In this document: in pieces, positions 1 through 5,184 of the stretch
Layout: the number at the start of each line of letters is the position of its first letter
Numbering within the stretch: position 1 is the stretch's first letter
NCBI GenBank assembly: GCA_018715285.1
Contig: DVLW01000264.1
Span: 1-5,184 of the forward strand
DNA length: 5,184 bases
Reading direction: 5' to 3'
Source of the DNA: Candidatus Faecivivens stercoripullorum
Lineage (GTDB): Bacteria > Bacillota > Clostridia > Oscillospirales > Ruminococcaceae
The notes under the pieces: generated by a model
Database searches by the model: none
Seen by the model: only the letters and a program-made list of their open reading frames with translations
Told to the model about the DNA's origin: nothing
Made by a program: the position numbers and the translations under genes

Positions 1-1701
1 GGTACCAACCGTCCGCAGATGCGATGACCCGCAGGAACTGCAAGGTTCTTCCAGTTTTCTTGTGTATCCACAGTAATGGCACATCAGATAACCGTTAGCC
101 TTATGATAGGTCAGTGAAACGCTGCAATTCGGGCAGCGAACCACCTCTCCGCAATCAAGGCAGACGGCAAAGGTGGAGTATCCTCTCCTGTTAATCAGGA
201 TAATCGACTGCTGACCCTTTTCATAGTTTTGCAGCAGTGCTTCGCCGAGCTGGTCACTGATCGGAGAAAAGTTGAAATTCTGTTCCTCCTGCATCATATC
301 GATCAGCCGGACATCCGGCAGTTCAGCCGTTCCGAAGCGTTCCTTCAGGGTGAACAGATGATACCTTCCTGACCGGGCAGCATAGTAACTCTCGACACTC
401 GGTGTCGCGGAGGCAAGCAGCAGCGTTGCCTTATGCTGCACACAGCGCAGTTTGGCAATATCCCTTGCATGATACCGTGGCGAAGAGTCGGATTTATAGG
501 AATGTTCCCCTTCTTCATCCATGATAATCAGCCCGAGATTGCTGCACGGAGCAAAAACACAGCTTCGTGTACCGATCACAATCCGCGCTTCACCGCTGCG
601 AATCCGTTTGTTTTCATCCAGCCGCTCACCAACCGACAAACTGGAATGAATTACTGCGACCGAATCTCCGAAATATCCGCGAAACTTTGCCAGCATCTGC
701 GGCGTCAGCGAAATCTCCGGAACCATCAAAATGACCTGCTTCCCGTCTGAAAGAACATCCTCAATCAGTCGTATAAAAATAGAAGTCTTCCCCGAACCGG
801 TTACCCCAAACAGTAAAGCAGCATTTGCTTCCTCTGTCCGATACAGTTTGGAAATCCCCTCATATACTTCCTGCTGCTTTGCAGACAGCAAAATCCGGGA
901 TGCATCCATCGGCACTCTGGGCTGCGGTGTCCGCAGGACTTCCTTTTCTGTTTCCTGAAGGATTTCCTTTCGGACCATATTTTTGACAACCGACTCGGAA
1001 ACTCCCGCCAGATAACAGGCTTCCTTTTCCGGCAAAGCACCATGCTCCTGCAAAACCCGCAGGACTTCCCGCTGTTTTGGGGTAAATCCGCCGCCATCCG
1101 GGTCAACTCCCGGTACAATCGATACCAGCCGGATAATCCTGTCTCCAACCTTACGGGTGAGCAGCATCTCACTGACCAGAATCTTCTCTTCCACCATCTT
1201 TTCGGCAGTCAGTATCCTGCTGCCGGAACCCGGTCCGGTAAACAGAAGGTCCAATTCCCTTTGTCCATCCGCTTTCAGCATCAGCCGGATAAGCTGCTGC
1301 TGATCGGGCGGAAGATTTGGGATGGTATCCTGATAAAATCCCGGAGCAATGGAAAAGCGTGCTTTTGCAGCGACAGACAGTCCCGACGGAATCAGGCACC
1401 GTACCGCGTCAAAATAGGTGCAGAAAGTTGTATCAACCATGAATTCCACGATTGAAAAACCTTCTTCATTCAAAATAGGCGTTTCGTCCAGAACGGAAAT
1501 CACCGGTTTTATGCCGATATCCGCCTTTTCTTCGACCGAAAAAACCATTCCCTGAGAAAGACGGTTGCCTTTTCCAAATGGAACCAGTACCCGAACGCCG
1601 CGGCAGACCGCGTCTTCCAGGGCGGCCGGTACGGAATATGAAAACAGCTTATCAAAGGTAACCCCGGTCTTTTCTACTGCAACCTGTGCCACCAGCGGCA
1701 T
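1..1701 (-). CDS. priA: Primosomal protein N' (replication restart helicase PriA), C-terminus cut by window edge
   Basis: PriA is a 3'-5' superfamily 2 DNA helicase that recognises stalled or abandoned replication forks and directs primosome reassembly. The frame, read directly, is open from ATG at 1701 to position 1: 567 residues with no stop, so roughly the last quarter of a usual 730-830-residue PriA is missing. Visible in order: an N-terminal DNA-binding domain (LVPFGKG near residue 43), a winged-helix region around 210-265, Walker A GVTGSGKT at 299-306, VPEISLTPQ, motif II at 395-403 reading DEEGEHSYK, then PRYHARD, the motif III-like SATPSVES, and a zinc-binding insert with four CxxC pairs (C514/C517, C523/C526, C541/C544, C554/C557). 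The start is fixed by AGGAGG at 1709-1714, 7 nt upstream. It lies 40 bp after rpoZ with no terminator between, so it is probably the fifth gene of the yicC operon. Odd point: motif II lacks the usual His of DEEH. Confidence 0.96.
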   Translation of the reverse strand, partial: MPLVAQVAVEKTGVTFDKLFSYSVPAALEDAVCRGVRVLVPFGKGNRLSQGMVFSVEEKADIGIKPVISVLDETPILNEEGFSIVEFMVDTTFCTYFDAVRCLIPSGLSVAAKARFSIAPGFYQDTIPNLPPDQQQLIRLMLKADGQRELDLLFTGPGSGSRILTAEKMVEEKILVSEMLLTRKVGDRIIRLVSIVPGVDPDGGGFTPKQREVLRVLQEHGALPEKEACYLAGVSESVVKNMVRKEILQETEKEVLRTPQPRVPMDASRILLSAKQQEVYEGISKLYRTEEANAALLFGVTGSGKTSIFIRLIEDVLSDGKQVILMVPEISLTPQMLAKFRGYFGDSVAVIHSSLSVGERLDENKRIRSGEARIVIGTRSCVFAPCSNLGLIIMDEEGEHSYKSDSSPRYHARDIAKLRCVQHKATLLLASATPSVESYYAARSGRYHLFTLKERFGTAELPDVRLIDMMQEEQNFNFSPISDQLGEALLQNYEKGQQSIILINRRGYSTFAVCLDCGEVVRCPNCSVSLTYHKANGYLMCHYCGYTRKLEEPCSSCGSSHLRTVGT

Positions 1702-1708
1702 CCAAATC

Positions 1709-1714
1709 CCTCCT
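1709..1714 (-). promoter_or_regulatory. Shine-Dalgarno site of priA
   Basis: AGGAGG lies 7 nt before the priA ATG. It is the only perfect core site among the operon's genes and decides the priA start. It sits in the 40-bp rpoZ-priA gap, where I see no hairpin followed by a T-run and no convincing promoter, so read-through from rpoZ is expected. Confidence 0.85.
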
Positions 1715-1741
1715 GCTGCCCTGTTTGCTGATACTTACTGA

Positions 1742-2011
1742 TTATTCGAGAATCGTGTCGTCCAGATCTGCTGCATCAGCCGACGTAATCGCACGTTCGT
1801 GGATAACGCCGATATCTTCGCTCTCGATCATTTTATAACGGCCTTTGGAAAAATCATCAACAGCCATTTTAACGGGTTTTTCAGTCAGAATATCGTGGTT
1901 TTCATCTGCGATCTGAGAAATCTCTCTGGCGCGTTTTGCAACAGCAACAACGAGAGAATAATAGCTCTGTCCGGGTTTGAGCAGTTCGGGTGCGGAAGGT
2001 CTGTGCATCAT
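1742..2011 (-). CDS. rpoZ: DNA-directed RNA polymerase omega subunit
   Basis: Omega is the small subunit that binds the beta' subunit of RNA polymerase and aids its folding and assembly; in some bacteria it also forms part of a (p)ppGpp site. The product is 89 residues, within the usual 60-110. It carries the family core: an N-terminal RPS..ELL segment, YSLVVAVAKRARE at about residues 18-30 (the conserved SLV..A.RAR helix), then the KPVKMAVDDF segment and an acidic C-terminal tail. The gene begins with two consecutive ATG codons; the first (2009-2011) overlaps the gmk stop as ATGA, and its ribosome site AAGGAG lies 8 nt upstream inside gmk. The second ATG (2006-2008) would give 88 residues and cannot be excluded. 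Position directly after gmk is conserved in many bacteria and supports the call. In Bacillus subtilis coaBC would follow; here priA does. Confidence 0.95.
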   Translation of the reverse strand: MMHRPSAPELLKPGQSYYSLVVAVAKRAREISQIADENHDILTEKPVKMAVDDFSKGRYKMIESEDIGVIHERAITSADAADLDDTILE

Positions 2012-2667
2012 AATAAAAACTCCTTTTTGACAGCTGCCTTTAAGGCGGCGGATTTTTCTTTCAGATTGTTCATTGTCTGCTGCTGTTCAGGGGTAAGTGT
2101 CCCGGAAGCGGCAGCCTGGGAAATAGCAACGATCTCAGCAAACTGAGCAACTGCATCTTCCAGTGCATCATTAATCACGACAAAGTCGTAATTATCAATC
2201 AGCCGGATTTCATTGAGTGCCTGACTGAGACGCTTATTGACCGTTTCCTCATCTTCGGTTCCACGTCCGGTCAGCCGGTGGCGCAGCACCTCCATCGAAG
2301 GCGGTACAACAAAGCAGAGAACCGCTTCCGGGCAGGCAGCGCGGACATTCATTGCACCCTGCGTCTCAATGTCCAGCATGACATTGACACCTTTGGCGGT
2401 CTGTTCCTCTACCTTATCACGGGGTGTCCCATAGTAATTGTCGCAGTACTGCGCATATTCCAGCATACCGCCAGACGCAATCTTACTTTCAAACTCCTCA
2501 CGGGAGATAAAATGGTAATGAACACCATCAATCTCTCCCGGACGCGGCGAACGGGTGGTATTGGATACCGAAAAATACAGCGGATGATCCTTACTGTATT
2601 CCCCGAGTATCGTTCCCTTGCCGCTGCCGGATGGTCCGGACAGAACCAGCAAAATGCCTTTACTCAT
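2008..2667 (-). CDS. gmk: Guanylate kinase
   Basis: Guanylate kinase is a cytosolic enzyme that transfers phosphate from ATP to GMP or dGMP, giving GDP or dGDP for GTP, dGTP and (p)ppGpp pools. From the chosen start the protein is 219 residues, slightly longer than the usual ~205. P-loop GPSGSGKG is at 11-18; the GMP-binding region SNTTRSPRPGE at 35-45, with the Ser, two Arg and Tyr51 of the family; EYAQ..NYYGTPRD at 70-84; LDIETQGA at 98-105; and the mobile lid RGTEDEE at 135-141. The open frame extends upstream to 2748, but that part overlaps remA. ATG at 2667 is preferred because GAGGAG lies 7 nt upstream; the ATG at 2673 would leave almost no spacing. It overlaps remA by 8 bp and rpoZ by 4 bp. 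The extra length is a polar, Lys- and Gln-rich C-terminal tail. Confidence 0.97.
   Translation of the reverse strand: MSKGILLVLSGPSGSGKGTILGEYSKDHPLYFSVSNTTRSPRPGEIDGVHYHFISREEFESKIASGGMLEYAQYCDNYYGTPRDKVEEQTAKGVNVMLDIETQGAMNVRAACPEAVLCFVVPPSMEVLRHRLTGRGTEDEETVNKRLSQALNEIRLIDNYDFVVINDALEDAVAQFAEIVAISQAAASGTLTPEQQQTMNNLKEKSAALKAAVKKEFLL
2020..2025 (-). promoter_or_regulatory. Shine-Dalgarno site of rpoZ within the gmk coding end
   Basis: AAGGAG is formed by the Lys-Glu codons near the end of gmk (KKEFLL, stop). It is 8 nt from the first rpoZ ATG. Together with the ATGA stop/start overlap it indicates translational coupling of rpoZ to gmk. Confidence 0.8.
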
Positions 2668-2926
2668 CTTCATTCTCCTCTTCCATCTCATCATTCTGGA
2701 CAAAACGGTTTGCAACCGTTTCCGGCTGGATTGCGGACAGAATGACATGACCGCTGTCCATTACAATAACCGCACGGGTTCGCCGTCCATAAGTTGCATC
2801 AATCAGCACGCCGTTATCACGTGCATCCTGAATAATCCGCTTGATCGGCGCCGATTCCGGGCTGACAATTGTAATGATACGGCCGGCAGATACCATGTTG
2901 CCAAAACCAATATTGATCAGTTTCAT
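2660..2926 (-). CDS. remA: RemA/DUF370 family regulatory protein
   Basis: RemA (formerly DUF370, YlzA) is a small DNA-binding protein. In Bacillus subtilis it activates extracellular-matrix operons and osmoprotection genes, and it assembles into ring-like oligomers. The product is 88 residues, the usual size. It opens with MKLINIGFGN and carries the highly conserved SPESAPIKR at about 22-30, DATYGRRTRAV at about 43-53 and SAIQPETVANR at about 64-74, followed by a short acidic tail (DEMEEENEDE). The frame is open to 2986, but ATG at 2926 matches the family N-terminus and has AAAGGG 9 nt upstream, whereas the longer version overlaps yicC. It lies 22 bp after yicC and overlaps gmk by 8 bp, the same yicC-remA-gmk order as in B. 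subtilis. Its targets in this organism are unknown; a matrix role is transferred knowledge, not seen here. Confidence 0.94.
   Translation of the reverse strand: MKLINIGFGNMVSAGRIITIVSPESAPIKRIIQDARDNGVLIDATYGRRTRAVIVMDSGHVILSAIQPETVANRFVQNDEMEEENEDE
2675..2680 (-). promoter_or_regulatory. Shine-Dalgarno site of gmk inside the remA acidic tail
   Basis: GAGGAG is made by two Glu codons of the RemA C-terminal tail (EEENEDE) and lies 7 nt from the gmk ATG at 2667. The same bases thus encode an acidic tail and load ribosomes on gmk. This decides the gmk start over the longer upstream frame. Confidence 0.8.
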
Positions 2927-2935
2927 CTGTCTCAT

Positions 2936-2941
2936 CCCTTT
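2936..2941 (-). promoter_or_regulatory. Shine-Dalgarno site of remA
   Basis: AAAGGG lies 9 nt before the remA ATG at 2926, in the 22-bp gap after yicC. An in-frame ATG at 2935 directly abuts this site and so is unlikely to be used; this supports the shorter start. Confidence 0.7.
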
Positions 2942-2948
2942 CATCTGA

Positions 2949-3827
2949 TTACTCAAGATTCTGGATCTGCTCCCGAATCTTTTCAATCTCCGATTTTATG
3001 TCCACAACCCGGCGGGTAATATCCACGTCCTGGCACTTGGAACCAATGGTATTGGTTTCCCGGTTCATCTCCTGCACCAGGAAATCCAGCTTGCGTCCAA
3101 CCGGCTGATCGGTTTCCAGAAGTTCAGCAAACTGCTGCAGATGACTGCGCAGACGGACGGTTTCCTCATCGATTGCAACCCGGTCGGCAAAGATAGCCGC
3201 CTCGGTAACCAGTCGGGTTTCATCGATATTCTTATCCGCGAGCAGTTCAGCGATTTTCTGGTACAGCCGGTTATAATATTCTTCTTTGAGCTGCGGCGCA
3301 CGTTCCTCAATAAAGGTCAGTGTACGGGCGATGTTTTCCAGCCGTCCGCTTAAATCCGCTTTCAGCTGCAAGCCTTCCTTTTCCCGCATCCGCACAAAAG
3401 CGGCAACCGCTTCTTCCGCGACACCACGCACAGCATCCCAGACCTCTTCCGGGTCAAGTTCCCGTTTACGAACGGTAAACACATCCGGGAACTGAATCAG
3501 ATCGGAAAGACGCAGATCGTCCAGCAAATCCAGTTCTCCGGCGCTGCTGCGCAGAGCTTCCAGGTAACCACGGGTAATATCGAGGTTCAGGGTAACTTCG
3601 TTTTCCCCACCGCCAATCAGCTGAATCGAAACCGAAGCTTCAACCTTGCCGCGGGAACAGCCGCTCTGAACAGCAGACTTGATTTTGTCCTCAAGAAATT
3701 GGTACGCCTTGGGAATACGGGAAGAAAATTCAAAATAACGATGGTTGACCGACTTTACCTCTACGGTGATGTCATAATTTCCAACCACTTCATGGCCTCT
3801 TCCATATCCGGTCATGCTTCTGAGCAT
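2949..3827 (-). CDS. yicC: YicC/YloC family endoribonuclease
   Basis: YicC/YloC proteins are cytosolic endoribonucleases. E. coli YicC has been linked to small-RNA turnover, and B. subtilis YloC was characterised as an endoribonuclease. The 292-residue product has the usual family length and both family domains. The N-terminal YicC_N domain opens with the diagnostic SMTGYGR at residues 4-10, followed by VEVKSVNHRYFE at about 22-33 and the SRGKVEASV segment near 58-66. The middle carries MREKEG and a helical region. The C-terminal DUF1732 domain has the signature QEMNRETNTIGSK at 252-264 and ends KIREQIQNLE. The start gives the expected MxxSMTG N-terminus, with AAAGG 9 nt and AGGAG 14 nt upstream. 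It is the first gene of the operon, after a 198-bp intergenic region with a probable promoter. The symbol yloC, as in B. subtilis, would be equally apt. Confidence 0.96.
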   Translation of the reverse strand: MLRSMTGYGRGHEVVGNYDITVEVKSVNHRYFEFSSRIPKAYQFLEDKIKSAVQSGCSRGKVEASVSIQLIGGGENEVTLNLDITRGYLEALRSSAGELDLLDDLRLSDLIQFPDVFTVRKRELDPEEVWDAVRGVAEEAVAAFVRMREKEGLQLKADLSGRLENIARTLTFIEERAPQLKEEYYNRLYQKIAELLADKNIDETRLVTEAAIFADRVAIDEETVRLRSHLQQFAELLETDQPVGRKLDFLVQEMNRETNTIGSKCQDVDITRRVVDIKSEIEKIREQIQNLE

Positions 3828-3836
3828 AATATTCAG

Positions 3837-3846
3837 CCTTTCTCCT
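3837..3846 (-). promoter_or_regulatory. Ribosome-binding region of yicC, overlapping a palindrome
   Basis: The minus strand reads AGGAGAAAGG before the yicC ATG. The AAAGG part is 9 nt from the start codon, the AGGAG part 14 nt. The upstream half also forms the 3' arm of the palindrome at 3843-3857, so pairing in the mRNA could partly hide it. Confidence 0.6.
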
Positions 3847-3857
3847 GCCTGGCAGGA
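3843..3857 (-). repeat. Palindrome next to the yicC ribosome site
   Basis: TCCTGCC and GGCAGGA are perfect 7-bp arms around one central base. In RNA the inner pairs must open to form a loop, leaving about five or six pairs (UCCUG with CAGGA). It could be a protein-binding operator or a small leader hairpin that occludes the Shine-Dalgarno region. The structure is read directly from sequence; function is inferred. Confidence 0.55.
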
Positions 3858-3872
3858 AGTATTCTGTCGTAT

Positions 3873-3885
3873 GGCGCATTGCGCC
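3873..3885 (-). repeat. GC-rich palindrome just downstream of the putative yicC promoter
   Basis: GGCGCA and TGCGCC are perfect 6-bp arms around one central base. It begins about 10 nt downstream of the putative -10 box, so it would fall at the very start of the transcript. Its centre is 29 bp from that of the palindrome at 3843-3857. It is an operator-like position or a 5'-end hairpin; function is not known. Confidence 0.55.
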
Positions 3886-3895
3886 TATCTTATTT

Positions 3896-3925
3896 ATTGT
3901 AGCAGATTTTTCTGTCTTCGGACGA
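3896..3925 (-). promoter_or_regulatory. Probable extended -10 sigma-A promoter for the yicC-priA operon
   Basis: On the minus strand TGCTACAAT (3896-3904) is a good extended -10 (TGn plus TACAAT, one base from TATAAT). A weak -35 candidate TCGTCC (3920-3925) lies at an 18-bp spacing and matches TTGACA at only three positions. The DNA further upstream (about 3926-3966) is very AT-rich, as in UP elements. Predicted start is near 3889, giving a leader of about 60 nt before yicC. The AT-rich stretch also holds a second, poorer candidate, TATAAA at 3936-3941. Called by eye. Confidence 0.6.
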
Positions 3926-3970
3926 TTTTATTTACTTTATATTCATATTCTTCATATTTTTTTTACATTT

Positions 3971-4016
3971 GCAGCAGAACAACAAGAAAGGACACCGTAA
4001 AGACGGCGTCCTTTCT
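3971..4016 (-). terminator. Rho-independent terminator of clpC
   Basis: Arms 3985-3998 and 4003-4016 enclose a 4-base loop. In the minus-strand RNA all 14 positions pair, counting one G-U wobble (4007 with 3994); in plus-strand RNA the same position would be an A-C mismatch, which supports the minus-strand direction. The stem starts 9 nt after the clpC stop. The 3' side runs into a U-rich but interrupted tract (CCTTTCTTGTTGTTC). It separates clpC from the yicC operon. Confidence 0.88.
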
Positions 4017-4025
4017 GATAAATAC

Positions 4026-5184
4026 TCAACTGAGGGTGACCAGAATATTCTCGTCATCAGCCGATACAAAGACCTGCTTTTTACCGGGCAGACCTTCCAG
4101 AATCAGCGAAGCAATCCGGTCTTCGACCTCACGGCGAATCGTACTGCGCAAATCGCGGGCAGCGTACTTTCCACCGCCCTTACGTGCCAGCAGCCGCAAT
4201 GCCTTTTCGTCATATGCAAAGCTGTACCCCAGATCAGCCAGCGGTCCGGTCATCTCTTTCATTGCCAAATCGGCAATCTTGCACAGCGAATCTTCCGACA
4301 GCGGATTAAAGACGATAATCTCATCCACACGCGCCATAAACTCAGGACGCAAGAACTGAGAAAGTGCGTTCATTGCCTTTTCTTTGGAAATTTCCGCCTG
4401 CGTCTTGTTAAAGCCGACAATACCCGTCTTGTCACTGGAACCAGCGTTGCTGGTCATAATCACAACGGTGTTCTCGAAGTTTACGGTACGGCCCTGTGCG
4501 TCGGTGATTCTTCCTTCATCCAGAATCTGAAGCAGAATGTTCATGACATCCGGATGTGCCTTTTCGATCTCATCAAACAATACGACCGAATACGGACGGC
4601 GGCGAACCTTTTCGGTCAGCTGGCCAGCCTCATCAAATCCGACATAGCCAGGAGGCGAACCAATCAGACGGGAAACGGTATGCTTTTCCATATATTCCGA
4701 CATATCCACCCGAATCAACGGATCGACCTTGTTATCAAACAGTCCCTCGGCAAGCACTTTTGAAAGTTCAGTCTTACCAACACCGGTCGGGCCGACAAAG
4801 ATAAACGATGCCGGACGCTTTCTGGCGGAAAGATGGACCTTGGAGCGGCGGATTGCGGCAATAACCGCATCGATTGCCTGATCCTGACCGATAATCCGGG
4901 ACTTGAGTTCCGCTTCCAGACTGCGCATTTTAGCGCCGACGTCTTCGCTGATCTTTTCAGCAGGAATACCGGTCCAAAGCTCAATAACCCTTGCGACGTC
5001 ATCCATTGTAACGCGAACGTCATTCACCTGCGGTTCCAGCTCTTTAAGCTGTTCCTTAACGGTAATAATGCCGCCTTTAACCTTGGCAATAGCCTCATAG
5101 TCCATTTCACTTGCAGAGGTGAGTTCCTGTTCCTGATCGGTCAGTTCCTTGAGCTGACGGTTGAGTTTTTCAACCTCAGTCAGT
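4026..5184 (-). CDS. clpC: ClpC-type AAA+ unfoldase of the Clp protease, C-terminal part (start beyond window)
   Basis: This is a Hsp100 ATPase that unfolds proteins and feeds them to the ClpP protease. The frame stays open to the window edge: 385 residues are visible, perhaps under half of a usual ~800, so the N-terminal domain and first AAA+ module are outside. The internal ATG at 5103-5105 is not the true start. Visible in order: a short charged coiled-coil middle-domain end, IELWTGIP, then the second AAA+ module with Walker A GPTGVGKT (4770-4793), pore loop GYVG, Walker B VVLFDEIEK, sensor 1 TSNAG, FLRPEF..RVDE containing the arginine finger, and a sensor-2 region KYAARDLR. IVGF at 4410-4421 sits where ClpC carries its VGF ClpP-docking loop; ClpB lacks such a loop, so this favours ClpC over ClpB. 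It has its own terminator and is not part of the yicC operon. No CtsR-type operator can be seen because the promoter is off-window. Confidence 0.93.
   Translation of the reverse strand, partial: LTEVEKLNRQLKELTDQEQELTSASEMDYEAIAKVKGGIITVKEQLKELEPQVNDVRVTMDDVARVIELWTGIPAEKISEDVGAKMRSLEAELKSRIIGQDQAIDAVIAAIRRSKVHLSARKRPASFIFVGPTGVGKTELSKVLAEGLFDNKVDPLIRVDMSEYMEKHTVSRLIGSPPGYVGFDEAGQLTEKVRRRPYSVVLFDEIEKAHPDVMNILLQILDEGRITDAQGRTVNFENTVVIMTSNAGSSDKTGIVGFNKTQAEISKEKAMNALSQFLRPEFMARVDEIIVFNPLSEDSLCKIADLAMKEMTGPLADLGYSFAYDEKALRLLARKGGGKYAARDLRSTIRREVEDRIASLILEGLPGKKQVFVSADDENILVTLS

Noticed and set aside
931..1069. A 13-base direct repeat (CCGCAGGACTTCC at 931-943 and 1057-1069)
   Set aside because: Both copies are in priA coding sequence and encode similar EVLR peptides in the same frame. 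With only two copies and no mobile-element context, it is most likely coincidence.
801..1399. Minus-strand frames of 123 and 76 codons inside priA
   Set aside because: They are in a different frame from priA. The priA frame itself is open without a stop from 1701 to 1 and carries all the helicase motifs, so there is no frameshift and these are shadows.
2668..2748. N-terminal extension of gmk by 27 residues
   Set aside because: It is a basic, unrelated sequence overlapping remA. The family start and the ribosome site both fit ATG at 2667.
3814..4359. Plus-strand open frame of 181 codons across the yicC-clpC gap
   Set aside because: It runs antisense through the terminator and promoter region into clpC and has a low-complexity, Ser/Phe-rich translation with no family resemblance.
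3969..4763. Long plus-strand open frame of 264 codons opposite clpC
   Set aside because: It lies antisense to the well-conserved Clp ATPase, has no recognisable domain, and begins in the terminator region without a clear ribosome site. It is a shadow of the real gene.
1..5184. Undescribed defence, mobile or biosynthetic system
   Set aside because: Every long frame with conserved motifs is a core housekeeping gene in a known arrangement. No integrase, transposase, repeats of an array type, toxin-antitoxin pair or orphan gene was seen.

Overview
The window is a compact stretch of bacterial housekeeping genes, all transcribed from the minus strand. Base composition is roughly balanced. The proteins (RemA/DUF370, a ClpC with a VGF-type ClpP loop, YicC/YloC) and the order yicC-remA-gmk-rpoZ-priA point to a Bacillota genome. 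A Clostridia lineage such as the Oscillospirales/Ruminococcaceae is my best guess; it is inferred from protein wording, not from a search.

Reading in the direction of transcription (high to low coordinates): the window opens inside clpC, whose frame runs in from beyond 5184 and stops at 4026. It is closed by a clear Rho-independent terminator (about 3971-4016). A 198-bp intergenic region follows, holding that terminator, a likely extended -10 promoter (about 3896-3925) and two GC-rich odd-length palindromes in the presumed 5' leader. Then comes a tightly packed operon: yicC (endoribonuclease family), remA (DNA-binding regulator family), gmk (guanylate kinase), rpoZ (RNA polymerase omega) and priA (replication-restart helicase), which runs off the window at position 1. 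remA/gmk overlap by 8 bp and gmk/rpoZ by 4 bp (ATGA). In both cases the ribosome binding site of the downstream gene lies inside the upstream coding sequence, which suggests translational coupling.

The operon joins RNA turnover (YicC), nucleotide supply (Gmk makes GDP/dGDP for GTP, dGTP and (p)ppGpp pools), transcription (omega, which binds ppGpp in some bacteria) and replication restart (PriA). It is the familiar Bacillota arrangement around gmk-rpoZ, except that coaBC, which lies between rpoZ and priA in Bacillus subtilis, is absent: only 40 bp separate the two genes.

I saw no mobile element, CRISPR array, tRNA, rRNA or accessory system. The interesting points are modest: a DEEG in place of DEEH in PriA motif II, the palindromic leader of yicC, and the overlapping control signals. 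I do not see an undescribed system here.
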